A stretch of DNA of 60,668 nt, taken from positions 2,459 to 63,126 of the forward strand of contig DDEI01000053.1 of the NCBI GenBank assembly GCA_002336675.1, written 5' to 3'. This DNA is from Flavobacteriales bacterium UBA1958 (GTDB lineage Bacteria > Bacteroidota > Bacteroidia > Flavobacteriales_D > Sanyastnellaceae). Under the pieces are notes generated by a model. That model searched no databases. It saw only the letters and a program-made list of their open reading frames with translations, and was not told the origin of the DNA. The translations under genes and the position numbers were made by a program. Positions 32,756 through 42,084 of this stretch are shown here, in pieces (the first letter of the stretch is position 1; every line of letters starts with the position of its first letter).

Positions 32756-34297
32756 ATGAAGAATTTATTATTAACAGTATTGTCAGGTTTTTTAATGCTT
32801 AACAGTTTCTCTCAAACTCCTTGTGCAGGAGGAACAGCTGGAGGATATCCATGTGAAAATGTGGAGTTATTAGCTCATTTAACCAGTTCTCAGTTAGGAG
32901 GTGGTGAAATGAATGACATTTGGGGATGGACAGATCCAAATGGAGGAAACGAATATGTGATTATCGGCAGAGACGCAGGAACTTCATTCGTAGATATTTC
33001 TGACCCTCTAAATCCAATTTACTTAGGGGTACTCTTTTCACACACATCTAATTCTATCTGGAGGGATATAAAAGTTTATCAGAATCATGCGTTTATAGTA
33101 AGTGAGGCTAATTCTCACGGAATGCAGGTCTTTGACCTAACACAATTATCGTCAGTAGCAGGAGCTCCAGTAGTGTTTTCAGAAACAGCATTTTATGGAA
33201 GTTTCGGGAGGTGCCATAATATCGTAATAAACGAAGCGTCTGGATTTGCTTATGCTGTAGGCAGCAATACCGCTGGTGGTGGGTTGCATGCTATAGATAT
33301 TTCTACTCCTACTAGTCCAGTAATAGCAGGGCTTTTCTCTGGAGAAGGATATACACATGACGCTCAAGTCGTAAATTATATAGGTCCAGATACTGATTAT
33401 AATGGCGCAGAGATAGCTTTTGCTTGTAATGAAAATAATATAGCCATTATAGATGTTACTGATAAAACAGATATTCAAGGAATTAGTTTGGCGACATACC
33501 CTAGTACATTTTATACTCACCAAGGATGGCTTACAGAGGATCATAAGTATTTTTTGGCTAATGATGAATTAGATGAAATAAATGGAACTGGTAACACTCG
33601 TACATTTATTTTCGATGTTCAAAACTTAGATGCGCCTTTTCTTTTGGGGACTTATACTCACTCAACTGCGGCTATTGATCATAATTTATATGTGCATGAG
33701 GGATATATTTATGAATCTAATTACAGTGCTGGATTAAGAATATTAGAATCTTCGGATATCGCTAATGGGAACTTATCTGAGGTAGCCTTTTTTGATGTTT
33801 ATCCTGCTAGTAATTCTGCTCAGTTTAATGGTTCATGGAGTAACTATCCGTTTTTTAGTTCTGGTGTAGTTGCTCTAAGTCATATAGAAGAAGGTTTATT
33901 CTTACTAAAGCCAGATATCATGACATTTTATGCAGATACGGATAATGATGGTTTTGGAGATCCTTCGGTTTCGTTAGAGGCTTTCACAGATCCAAGTGGT
34001 TATGTGGATAATGATCTGGATTGTGATGATACGTTAATTACGGTTTACCTCAGTGCTCCAGGTACTGGGGAGAATATCGATAATAACTGCGATGGAGAAG
34101 TTATGGGAGCAGAGCTAACAGCTCAGTGCATTGCCGATTTTAATAATGATGGAACTAGAAATATTTTAGACTTATCTGCTCTTTTAGGTACTTTTGGCTG
34201 TATCACTGATTGTTCAGTAGATGCAAATAATGATGGATTTACCAATGTTTTAGACCTTTCAGTTTTTTTAGGCTTTTTCGGAGTAGATTGTGAATAG
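32756..34297 (+). CDS. secreted choice-of-anchor B protein with dockerin-like C-terminus
   Basis: After a signal peptide (residues 1-20, ending LNSFSQ) comes a beta-propeller-like region of about 370 residues with LVIP-type repeats such as NEYVIIGRDAGTSFVDISDP, as in choice-of-anchor B proteins. Next is a Ca-binding-like segment (YADTDNDGFGD ... DLDCDD ... NIDNNCDG). Two EF-hand-like repeats close the protein: DFNNDGTRNILDLSALLGTFG and DANNDGFTNVLDLSVFLGFFG, each with Asp/Asn at loop positions. This tail resembles type I dockerins, and no T9SS sorting domain is present. It is therefore exported but probably retained by another route, which is an inference. Confidence 0.88.
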   Translation: MKNLLLTVLSGFLMLNSFSQTPCAGGTAGGYPCENVELLAHLTSSQLGGGEMNDIWGWTDPNGGNEYVIIGRDAGTSFVDISDPLNPIYLGVLFSHTSNSIWRDIKVYQNHAFIVSEANSHGMQVFDLTQLSSVAGAPVVFSETAFYGSFGRCHNIVINEASGFAYAVGSNTAGGGLHAIDISTPTSPVIAGLFSGEGYTHDAQVVNYIGPDTDYNGAEIAFACNENNIAIIDVTDKTDIQGISLATYPSTFYTHQGWLTEDHKYFLANDELDEINGTGNTRTFIFDVQNLDAPFLLGTYTHSTAAIDHNLYVHEGYIYESNYSAGLRILESSDIANGNLSEVAFFDVYPASNSAQFNGSWSNYPFFSSGVVALSHIEEGLFLLKPDIMTFYADTDNDGFGDPSVSLEAFTDPSGYVDNDLDCDDTLITVYLSAPGTGENIDNNCDGEVMGAELTAQCIADFNNDGTRNILDLSALLGTFGCITDCSVDANNDGFTNVLDLSVFLGFFGVDCE

Positions 34298-34300
34298 TGA

Positions 34301-36145
34301 TTACCCCTCTACTAATTGTTTCTGATAGAGATCATGATAATATCCTTTTTTATCTATGAGGTCTTGATGACTTCCTTGCTCGATTATTTCACCTTTATTT
34401 AATACTAAAATATGGTCAGCTCTTAGAATGGTACTAATTCTGTGGCTTATTATGATGCTTGTTTTTCCCTTCATTATCTGGTTTAGATTACGAAGTATTT
34501 TATCTTCTGTTTCAGTATCTACAGAACTTAGACAGTCATCAAAAATCAAGATTTCTGGGCTTTTGATAATAGCTCTAGCGATAGATATTCGTTGCTTTTG
34601 TCCTCCAGATAGGTTAATTCCACGCTCGCCTAAAATAGTATCGAACTTCTCAGAAAATTCCATTATATTGTCATAAATATCAGCTTGCTTAGCAGCTTCT
34701 ACTATCTGTTCCTCAGTCAATAGTTCATCGCTAAATGAGATGTTATTCCTAATAGAATCGGAGAATAAGAAAACATCTTGAGGAACTGTTCCCATGCTAT
34801 TTCTCAGATTTTCTAAATGTACGTTTTGTATCGTTCTACCGTCTATTTTGATAGAGCCAGAGGTCACATCATACTGTCTAGAGATTAAATTGGCGATGGT
34901 AGATTTACCACTTCCCGTTTTGCCTGTGATGCCTAAAGTTTTACCAGTTTCAAGGTTGAAATTTATGCGTTTCAGCGCCTCAATTCCAGTATCTGGGTAT
35001 GTGAAACTAACATCTTTAAATGTAATATTACCTGTGATTTTTTCATCTCCGCTATGAGTAGATTTAATTTCAGGCTCTTCGTTTAAAAATTCATTTATCC
35101 TCTTCTGAGAGGCTTCTGCTTTATTAACTAGTGACGTTACCCAGCCCACTGATGCAAATGGCCAAGTGAGCATGTTGACGTAAATAATAAACTGGATGAT
35201 ATCTCCTTTATCGAATCCATTCCCAGCGATGGCTTCTAAACTTCCGAGGTAAATAGCGAAAACAGTGCTTAAACCCACAAGCATAATAATAAGCGGCATG
35301 AAAAGCGCTTCTATTTTTATTAAAGAAAGAATAAGCGTCTTATATGAATCACTTTCGTTTCTGAAAAAATTCATATAGGCATTTTCTCTGTTGTAAGCCT
35401 TTAACACTCGTATTCCACTTGTGGTTTCTTGAACGAATGAACTCAATTCACTTTGTTTCTCTTGTACTCGTTCACTTTTCTTATTGATTAAGGTACTTAC
35501 ATAGTAAATACTAATAGATAATATAGGAAGAGGCAGTAAAGTGTATAAGGTGAGCTTTACGCTTATAGAGCACATGGCATAGAGCACAAATCCGATTAAA
35601 AAAGCCAGACTTAAGGTGTACATAACTGCCGGGCCCAGATACATCCTTACTTTAGAAACGTCTTCGCTTATTCTATTCATTAAATCCCCAGTATTATTTC
35701 TTTTAAAGAAAGAGAGTGATAAGTCCTGATACTGCTGATAGATTTGGTTTTTCAGGTCATACTCTATTCTTCTGCTCATAATAATCAGTGTTACCCTTGT
35801 GAAGAATAGGAATATTCCTTGAATAATAAAGAGAACAGCAAATAGAATCGCTAGCAGAAAAATTACATACCTAGTAGTTTTGGCTTGTTCTTGTTTATCT
35901 GAATTTGTCTGTTCTACACTTGTTAAACCTATATCATTTAACCAACGAATACTTTCTGGAAGAGAGGGGGGAGATGTATCATTTTTTACGGCATCTAGCG
36001 AATTCTCTATGTAGTCTACACCTTCATTAAATAGCGTAGGGGCATAAACTTTAAAATAAGTAGTTAACACTATGAAAAACAGTCCGATGATTAAGTGCCA
36101 CTTATACTTAAAGAAATATTTATTTAGATATTTTAGTTCCTTCAT
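34301..36145 (-). CDS. ABC exporter, fused permease and ATPase
   Basis: This 614-residue half-transporter has six membrane segments (about residues 15-340). Its nucleotide-binding domain shows Walker A GKTGSGKSTIA, Q-loop VPQDVFLF, signature LSGGQKQR, Walker B ILIFDDCLSSVD and the ISHR switch His. The family includes lipid and multidrug exporters (MsbA/LmrA type) that act as dimers; the cargo is unknown. It follows the TonB receptor gene on the same strand with a 36-base gap, and its stop is 3 bases from that of the convergent secreted protein. Confidence 0.94.
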   Translation of the reverse strand: MKELKYLNKYFFKYKWHLIIGLFFIVLTTYFKVYAPTLFNEGVDYIENSLDAVKNDTSPPSLPESIRWLNDIGLTSVEQTNSDKQEQAKTTRYVIFLLAILFAVLFIIQGIFLFFTRVTLIIMSRRIEYDLKNQIYQQYQDLSLSFFKRNNTGDLMNRISEDVSKVRMYLGPAVMYTLSLAFLIGFVLYAMCSISVKLTLYTLLPLPILSISIYYVSTLINKKSERVQEKQSELSSFVQETTSGIRVLKAYNRENAYMNFFRNESDSYKTLILSLIKIEALFMPLIIMLVGLSTVFAIYLGSLEAIAGNGFDKGDIIQFIIYVNMLTWPFASVGWVTSLVNKAEASQKRINEFLNEEPEIKSTHSGDEKITGNITFKDVSFTYPDTGIEALKRINFNLETGKTLGITGKTGSGKSTIANLISRQYDVTSGSIKIDGRTIQNVHLENLRNSMGTVPQDVFLFSDSIRNNISFSDELLTEEQIVEAAKQADIYDNIMEFSEKFDTILGERGINLSGGQKQRISIARAIIKSPEILIFDDCLSSVDTETEDKILRNLNQIMKGKTSIIISHRISTILRADHILVLNKGEIIEQGSHQDLIDKKGYYHDLYQKQLVEG

Positions 36146-36181
36146 TTGAGAGGCTAAACTTAGTGTTTAATGGGTAGGAAA

Positions 36182-38581
36182 TTAGAATTTAAAGTTCCAC
36201 GTTATACTCGGAAGGATTGGGAAAAGACTTACTTGTTTTGCTGTAATTTTAACCTCTCCGTTAAGAACGTTTCCTTCATTAGCATAATATATAAAGAAAG
36301 GATTTTGACGGTTGTAAACATTGTAAATACTAAAACTCCAACTACCTTGAATAGTTTTTGGTCTTCTTTTTTCATTACCGTTTTCATCAGTATATTTTTT
36401 AAATTTCTCTGAGTATCTAACGGCAGATAGGTCTAGCCTATGAAAACTGGGCAGTCTATAACTATTTCTTTCTGCATATTCAAACACAGTACTTTCCTCT
36501 AAAATATACCATCTGACGGGAGGGGTGAAGGTGTTTCCAGTGCTGTAGACAAAAGCAGCTGAAAACGTCCATTTATCGGAGAGTTCATAATTAGATACGG
36601 CACTAAAATCATGACGTCTATCATATTTAGCAGGAAATGTTTTCCCGCTGTTGAGCGATTCGAAGTCTCTATCTGTTTTACTCCATGTATACCCAATCCA
36701 TCCATTTAGCTTCCCTTTATTCTTCTTTACAAAAAACTCTAATCCATAACTAGTTCCATCACCAAAAGTTAGTTGAGAATCGATGTTGTTATTGATGTTG
36801 TCTTCGGGTCGCGCGCCTTCTTTATACTCTACCAAGTTGGTCATAGTTTTGTAGTATATCTCCCCGCTCGCCTCATATTTACTTTCATCAAAGTTTCTGT
36901 AGTAGCCCAATGCGTATAAAATTCCTTCTTGAGGTTTTATTAGTTCAGTAGAAGGCAGCCAAGTGTCTGTAGGGAGAGTGAGTGCGCTGAATGATGCTAG
37001 GTGAACGTACTGAAAATTACGAGTAATTCCTGACTTAATACTGCTTTTCGAGTTTAACTGATAACGAGCAGAGAAACGAGGCTCTAGTCCTACGTATTCA
37101 GCTACAGTTTCATTCGATTCATATAAGATGGTTTCTCTATTCTCTGAAGGATTGTCAGAATTATATCTTTTAAATGGACCTTTCTGTAAATAAGCAGAAG
37201 CGCGCAGGCCTGTATTTAACTTAATTTTATCTGAAAGATTCCATTCATCGTTTATATAAATGCCGTATTCTCTGCTACGAATGTTTTGGGGATCACCTGT
37301 ATTGAACTCTGTATCTCCTGAGCTTACTTCTACGGTACTCGGAGAGAAAGTATGATTTATATATTCTGCTCCGAATTTCAACTTGTGTCGTGAATTGGGA
37401 AAATAGCTAAAGCTAACCTTACTGCTCATATCTTTTATTCCTGAGAGAAGCTTAAACTTGAAGTCATCTTGGTCTCCTGTAAATTCGAATTTGAAGTCTG
37501 AATAAGTTACTATGGTATTGGCTACTAACTTTCCTCCAAATTGATGATTCCACCTAAATGAACCCGTGGTATTTCCCCAGAGAATATCTGAACCAAACCC
37601 TGCGGCAGGACTAGCAAACCCAAACACATCTTTTCCGAAATACCCGCTTAAGTATATTTGGTCTTTGTTACTCAGTTTATAATTTAATTTGGCATTTAAG
37701 TCGTAGAAGTAATAATCACTTTCCCTGGCCTGTGACCCTTCCCTGGCAAATGGTTTTACTAAAATATCGGCATAAGTTCTTCTGCCTGATATAATAAAAG
37801 ATGAAGTGTTTTTTTTAATAGGACCTTCGAGTGTTAGTCTGCTGGAGATTAACCCCAAACCACCTTCTCCTTTATACTCTTTATTATTCCCTTCTTTCAG
37901 AGAAATATCAAGAACAGAAGATAATCTGCCGCCATACTGTGCAGGCATACCTCCTTTTATCAGCTCTACATTTTTGACGGCATCTGCATTAAAAACAGAG
38001 AAAAATCCAAGTAGGTGAGAAGCATTATAGACTGTCGCATTATCTAAAAGTATAAGGTTTTGATCTGCACTTCCTCCTCTGACATAAAACCCGGAATTTC
38101 CTTCACCATTGGCTTGAACTCCGGGTAGGAATTGGATGATTTTTAATATATCTACCTCACCCAAGAAAGCAGGGAGAGTTTTTATTTTTTCTAATTCAAG
38201 AGAAATAGTGCCCATCTCTCCACTTTGGGTGTTTTTATTTTTTTCTGCATCGATGGTGGCTTCTTGAAGAAGGAGAAGACTCTTTAACTCGAGATCTAAT
38301 CTCACATCTTCTATGAGATTTATCTGTTTAGAAACTGACTGGTATCCCACATAGCTAAACTCGAGAGAGTGAACTCCTTCCGGGAGAGTCATGGAATAAA
38401 AACCATAAACGTCACTCGTTGAGGTTGAATTATTAGTAGAGTAAACATTAGCGCCAATTAAGTATTCACCGGAATTATAATCGGTTATGTTTCCTGATAT
38501 AGTGTGGTTTTGAGCACTGGAGTTGTAAATAAGGAGTATAGAGTTTACTAAAAGGGATGTCTTTAACCATGGAAGCTTCAT
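36182..38581 (-). CDS. TonB-dependent outer membrane receptor
   Basis: The 799-residue protein starts with a signal peptide ending near residue 23 (NSSAQ), then a carboxypeptidase-regulatory-like domain (about 25-110). A plug domain shows YVRGGSADQNLILLDNATVYN and MPAQYGGRLSSVLDI. A beta-barrel ends in the aromatic ITWNFKF. This form, with the CarboxypepD_reg-like domain but no SusD partner, is common in Bacteroidota, and the ligand is unknown. The downstream ABC exporter may be co-transcribed. Confidence 0.95.
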   Translation of the reverse strand: MKLPWLKTSLLVNSILLIYNSSAQNHTISGNITDYNSGEYLIGANVYSTNNSTSTSDVYGFYSMTLPEGVHSLEFSYVGYQSVSKQINLIEDVRLDLELKSLLLLQEATIDAEKNKNTQSGEMGTISLELEKIKTLPAFLGEVDILKIIQFLPGVQANGEGNSGFYVRGGSADQNLILLDNATVYNASHLLGFFSVFNADAVKNVELIKGGMPAQYGGRLSSVLDISLKEGNNKEYKGEGGLGLISSRLTLEGPIKKNTSSFIISGRRTYADILVKPFAREGSQARESDYYFYDLNAKLNYKLSNKDQIYLSGYFGKDVFGFASPAAGFGSDILWGNTTGSFRWNHQFGGKLVANTIVTYSDFKFEFTGDQDDFKFKLLSGIKDMSSKVSFSYFPNSRHKLKFGAEYINHTFSPSTVEVSSGDTEFNTGDPQNIRSREYGIYINDEWNLSDKIKLNTGLRASAYLQKGPFKRYNSDNPSENRETILYESNETVAEYVGLEPRFSARYQLNSKSSIKSGITRNFQYVHLASFSALTLPTDTWLPSTELIKPQEGILYALGYYRNFDESKYEASGEIYYKTMTNLVEYKEGARPEDNINNNIDSQLTFGDGTSYGLEFFVKKNKGKLNGWIGYTWSKTDRDFESLNSGKTFPAKYDRRHDFSAVSNYELSDKWTFSAAFVYSTGNTFTPPVRWYILEESTVFEYAERNSYRLPSFHRLDLSAVRYSEKFKKYTDENGNEKRRPKTIQGSWSFSIYNVYNRQNPFFIYYANEGNVLNGEVKITAKQVSLFPILPSITWNFKF

Positions 38582-38665
38582 AACAGCGAAATATAAAATA
38601 AGTAACCTTTACTTGTAACAAAAGTCTAAGTTTTAGCGTAGATGTAATCACCAAAGTATTACACT

Positions 38666-39070
38666 ATGAAATTTAACTTAGCATTTCTTTTTCTTTTTAT
38701 GTCGTTAATATCTGATTGCCAAGAATATAACTTTGACTATCTTGACATATATTTGGATGTCACAGAGAAAAAAGATGCAATTTATCAGCGAGTTTTAAAA
38801 CCCTTAGATGAAAGTTTTTTCAGTGCAGAGATACTATCATTAGATGGATTGGTAAAGGCCAAAGGAGTATATTTTATTGAAGACCAAGAGTTAATTCCTC
38901 ACGGTTATTTTGTTTTCTTCCATCCCAATGGGGAAAAGGAATCAGAAGGAAGGTATAAGGTGGGGTATAAAGTGGAATATTGGAAAAGATATGATTCTGA
39001 AGGAACAGAAAAAACTTCGAAGTATTATGAATCGGATTTAGGAAACCTCATACAATCTATTTCAGAATAA
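38666..39070 (+). CDS. small exported MORN-like (YwqK-type) protein
   Basis: The 134-residue protein has a signal peptide (residues 1-18, ending LISDC, with a Cys that could be lipidated). Its beta repeats include GYFVFFHPNGEKESEGRYK and EYWKRYDSEGTEKTSKYY, like YwqK/MORN_2 repeats. A function cannot be assigned. It is much shorter than the 343-residue MORN-like protein at 48950. It diverges from the TonB receptor. Confidence 0.72.
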   Translation: MKFNLAFLFLFMSLISDCQEYNFDYLDIYLDVTEKKDAIYQRVLKPLDESFFSAEILSLDGLVKAKGVYFIEDQELIPHGYFVFFHPNGEKESEGRYKVGYKVEYWKRYDSEGTEKTSKYYESDLGNLIQSISE

Positions 39071-39093
39071 CAGTATAAATCTTTTTTAAGGTC

Positions 39094-39101
39094 TAAATTT
39101 G
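39094..39101 (+). promoter_or_regulatory. TAnnTTTG promoter box
   Basis: TAAATTTG ends 5 bases before the GTG at 39107, so the transcript of the peptide-binding lipoprotein should be leaderless or nearly so. Confidence 0.5.
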
Positions 39102-39106
39102 GTCTT

Positions 39107-40729
39107 GTGTTGAGAATAAAATACTTCTTCGTTGTTTTTCTTGTAGGTCTGTTTTTTGTGCATTGCAATAGGCCAAGTCAGACGTCAGACAAAAAAATAT
39201 TTCGATATAATGAAACTGCGGGCATCAATACTTTGGATCCGGCTAATGCTCGATATCTAGAGGATATGAGGGTGATTAATCAAATTTATGATGGACTACT
39301 ATATTTGGATGACTCTATGAAAATTCAGCCATGCATAGCAAATAGTTATTCTATTTCTGAAGATGGTCTGACTTATACATTTCATCTAAAAAAGGAAGTT
39401 CTTTTCTCTCCACATGAAACATTTCCTAATGAATCTTCTAGGATTATAAACGCAGAAGATTTTGTTTACAGTTTTAATCGAATCCTAGATCCCAAAGTTG
39501 CTTCTCCGGGAATGTGGATTTTTAACCAAGTTAAAAAAGAAAACGGTTTCGTAGCTATAGATAATCATACGCTTCAAATAAACTTAACTCAGCCATTTCC
39601 AGCTTTTCTTGGAATACTTACTATGCAGTATTGCAATGTCGTGCCTGAGGAAGTTGTGAAATTTTATGGGAATGAATTTAGGAGTAACCCGATAGGTAGC
39701 GGTCCTTTTAAGCTTGGTTTTTGGCTGGAAGGAGTGAGTCTGGTACTTCATAAAAGCGATACATATTGGAGAACAAATGAAAACGGAGAAAAACTCCCTC
39801 ATTTGGATGCCGTTAGAGTAGACTTTATGAGAGATAAGTCTACAATGTTTTTAGATTTTTTAAAAGGAAAGTATGATTTCATTAGCGGTTTAGATCCTAG
39901 TTATAAAGATGAGCTTCTGACGTTTAATGGAGAGTTGAATGAAGTCTACAGGTCAACTGTGAGCTTCCAAAGAGCTCCCTTTATAAAAACTGATTATATA
40001 GGACTTTTGGTAGATAAAGATCTTCTTCCGGCTGATTCTCCGCTAAGAGTAAAGAAATTTAGGCAGGCGTTAAACTTTTCCGTAAATAGAAAAAAACTAG
40101 CTAAATACTTAAGGAATAACTCTGTATTCCCAGCAAGTAATGGCTTCCTTCCAAAGGGTTTTGAAGCTCATGGATTTCATCTTCATGAAGGATATGGTTA
40201 TAATTTAGAAAAAGCAAAAAATCTGTTGGATGAGTCTAATATTGATTTGACCATACCTTTAATTATTAGCACCACATCGGAGTACGTTGATATTTGTGAG
40301 TATCTTCAATACCAATGGGAACAGCTGGGTTTAAAAGTTAAGGTAGAGGTGTTACAAAGCTCAAATCACAGAGATTTAGTGGCTAACTCCAAGATAGAAG
40401 TATTTAGGAAAAGTTGGTTAGCGGATTATTCAGATGAGGAGAATTTTCTAGGTCTGTTTTACTCGAATAATTTTAGTCCAGGGGGGCCTAACTACACTCA
40501 TTTTTCTAATAGTCAGTTTGATTCATTATTCGAAAAGGCTCTTCATACGTCAGATTACTTTAAACGTAAAGTGCTCTATGGTCAGATGGACAGCCTGCTG
40601 TTGGATGAAGCTCCTGTGGTTCCTTTGTTTTATGATCAGGTATCACACTTTTTAAGTAAGAAGATATCTAATTTTGCGACCAATCCCTTGAATATGCTAG
40701 ACTTCTCTAAAGTTGAAAAACTTAATTGA
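39107..40729 (+). CDS. family 5 (oligopeptide-type) solute-binding lipoprotein
   Basis: The 540-residue protein has a signal ending in a possible lipid-modified Cys near residue 20 (LFFVHC; His before Cys is unusual). It then follows the SBP_bac_5 pattern: TLDPANARYLEDMRVINQIY, YTFHLKKEVLFSP, the NPIGSGPFKL motif and a C-terminal PLFYDQ segment. The family binds peptides or nickel for ABC importers. No permease or ATPase gene is near. The start is GTG 39107 or the next codon TTG, both just after the promoter box; no ATG is available. Confidence 0.9.
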   Translation: MLRIKYFFVVFLVGLFFVHCNRPSQTSDKKIFRYNETAGINTLDPANARYLEDMRVINQIYDGLLYLDDSMKIQPCIANSYSISEDGLTYTFHLKKEVLFSPHETFPNESSRIINAEDFVYSFNRILDPKVASPGMWIFNQVKKENGFVAIDNHTLQINLTQPFPAFLGILTMQYCNVVPEEVVKFYGNEFRSNPIGSGPFKLGFWLEGVSLVLHKSDTYWRTNENGEKLPHLDAVRVDFMRDKSTMFLDFLKGKYDFISGLDPSYKDELLTFNGELNEVYRSTVSFQRAPFIKTDYIGLLVDKDLLPADSPLRVKKFRQALNFSVNRKKLAKYLRNNSVFPASNGFLPKGFEAHGFHLHEGYGYNLEKAKNLLDESNIDLTIPLIISTTSEYVDICEYLQYQWEQLGLKVKVEVLQSSNHRDLVANSKIEVFRKSWLADYSDEENFLGLFYSNNFSPGGPNYTHFSNSQFDSLFEKALHTSDYFKRKVLYGQMDSLLLDEAPVVPLFYDQVSHFLSKKISNFATNPLNMLDFSKVEKLN

Positions 40730-40824
40730 TAGACATTCTTACTGTCTTATTGGCACTATTTTTATCTTTCTGCGCAACCTTTCCTATCTTTAGAAAGTCT
40801 TTTAATCAATAACTGAAAAAATTA

Positions 40825-41382
40825 GTGAACGAAGTTCAAATCATAGAGGGTTGCATTAAGAAAGAGAGAAAGGCACAGGATGCTTTTTTTGCTTCTTACA
40901 ATGGATTGTTGTTTGGAGTTTGCTTACGCTACACAAAGAACAGATTCGAGGCAGAAGATGTGCTTCAAGAGGGATTGATTAAGATTTACAAAAACATGCA
41001 CATGTTTAGAGAAGGTAGATCTTTCGAGGGTTGGATAAGGAGGATTATGATCAATACTGCGATTACTTATTACAGAAAAATGAAAAAGCATGCTTATCAT
41101 GCTGATATAAGTGATGTTGGGGTGGCTTCCTCTGAAAGTGAACTCTTCACAGAGTGTGAGTTTACCAAAGATGAATTATTGAATACGATTAGCGAACTTC
41201 CCATTGGCTATAGAACAGTGTTCAACCTTTATGTGATAGAAGGGTATAAGCATAAAGAAATAGCAAAGCAGTTAGAGGTAGATATTAACACATCTAAATC
41301 TCAATTAAGTAGAGCGAAAAAGCTTCTTCAAACAAAGCTAAATGAACTTTCGAAAATTAAGATTCCATTAGAAATAGAATGA
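40825..41382 (+). CDS. ECF-type RNA polymerase sigma factor
   Basis: The 185-residue protein has sigma region 2 (FEAEDVLQEGLIKIYKNM, about residues 46-63) and region 4 (YRTVFNLYVIEGYKHKEIA then TSKSQLSRAKKLL, about 130-175). It starts at a GTG, and its stop overlaps the next ATG (ATGA), so translation is coupled to the anti-sigma-like protein. The typical autoregulated ECF module is likely; the regulon is unknown. Confidence 0.93.
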   Translation: MNEVQIIEGCIKKERKAQDAFFASYNGLLFGVCLRYTKNRFEAEDVLQEGLIKIYKNMHMFREGRSFEGWIRRIMINTAITYYRKMKKHAYHADISDVGVASSESELFTECEFTKDELLNTISELPIGYRTVFNLYVIEGYKHKEIAKQLEVDINTSKSQLSRAKKLLQTKLNELSKIKIPLEIE

Positions 41383-42044
41383 AAAAAGAAGATAACATAA
41401 CCGAGCTCTATAAAAATGCTTTTAATGACTATTCTGTCCGTGCTCCTGCTAGTGTTTATAAGAAAGTTCAGCTTGAATTAGATAGGAAGAGTCTATTAAC
41501 AATAGATCCTACAAGACTGAATGTTTTCTACATGGCTCTGATGTCAGGTGCTGTGGCTTGGGCAATCTTAGGAAACTACTCTGCAGAAATTACAAATGCA
41601 AGCATTATTCCAGAAATCAAGGCTAATACCGAGTTGGTCCTGCAGCATAATTCAATTCAAGATAATAAATATAATTCTGCAAATGAATTTTTCGAAGAAT
41701 TAGAAAAAGCAGAGGTTGTTCAGCCTGTTATCTTTGAAAAATCATGGACTAGACAGTCAATAACGAATGCTACTGACGAAATAATATTTCCCAATGAACT
41801 AGTAGGTGAACTCGAGGGATTAGAGGAAATTATCTCTGGTGAGCAAATTGAATTCGTTGAAAATGTAGAAATTAGTTCAGAAACTATTGAGGATAACGCT
41901 AAAGCAGAGGAAAAAGAAGAAGATTTTAGAGAGAAAATCTCACTGACTAACTCTAGAGTTGAGTCAGCAAGTGAGTTTATGCGACTTTTATCCTTGGATA
42001 GTGATAAGAAAGGAGCTCTTACTATCAGCACTAAGAAAAAATAA
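41379..42044 (+). CDS. putative anti-sigma factor, single-pass membrane protein
   Basis: The 221-residue protein has about 40 cytoplasmic residues, one hydrophobic segment (about residues 48-65, FYMALMSGAVAWAILGNY) and a Glu-rich extracytoplasmic part. This layout, and the ATGA overlap with the ECF sigma gene, fit a membrane anti-sigma factor. It has no zinc (ZAS) motif. The assignment is mainly from context. Confidence 0.7.
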   Translation: MKKEDNITELYKNAFNDYSVRAPASVYKKVQLELDRKSLLTIDPTRLNVFYMALMSGAVAWAILGNYSAEITNASIIPEIKANTELVLQHNSIQDNKYNSANEFFEELEKAEVVQPVIFEKSWTRQSITNATDEIIFPNELVGELEGLEEIISGEQIEFVENVEISSETIEDNAKAEEKEEDFREKISLTNSRVESASEFMRLLSLDSDKKGALTISTKKK

Positions 42045-42084
42045 CAGAAATTTGACTGACTGTTCTAGAGCAGTCAATTGTTTA

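Noticed and set aside
33179..33544. 121-codon minus-strand frame in the choice-of-anchor B gene
   Set aside because: It is antisense to a repeat protein and has no recognisable domain or promoter.
41959..42084. Upstream extension of the outer membrane protein frame
   Set aside because: It overlaps the 3' end of the anti-sigma-like gene in another frame and would put about 60 polar residues before the signal peptide.
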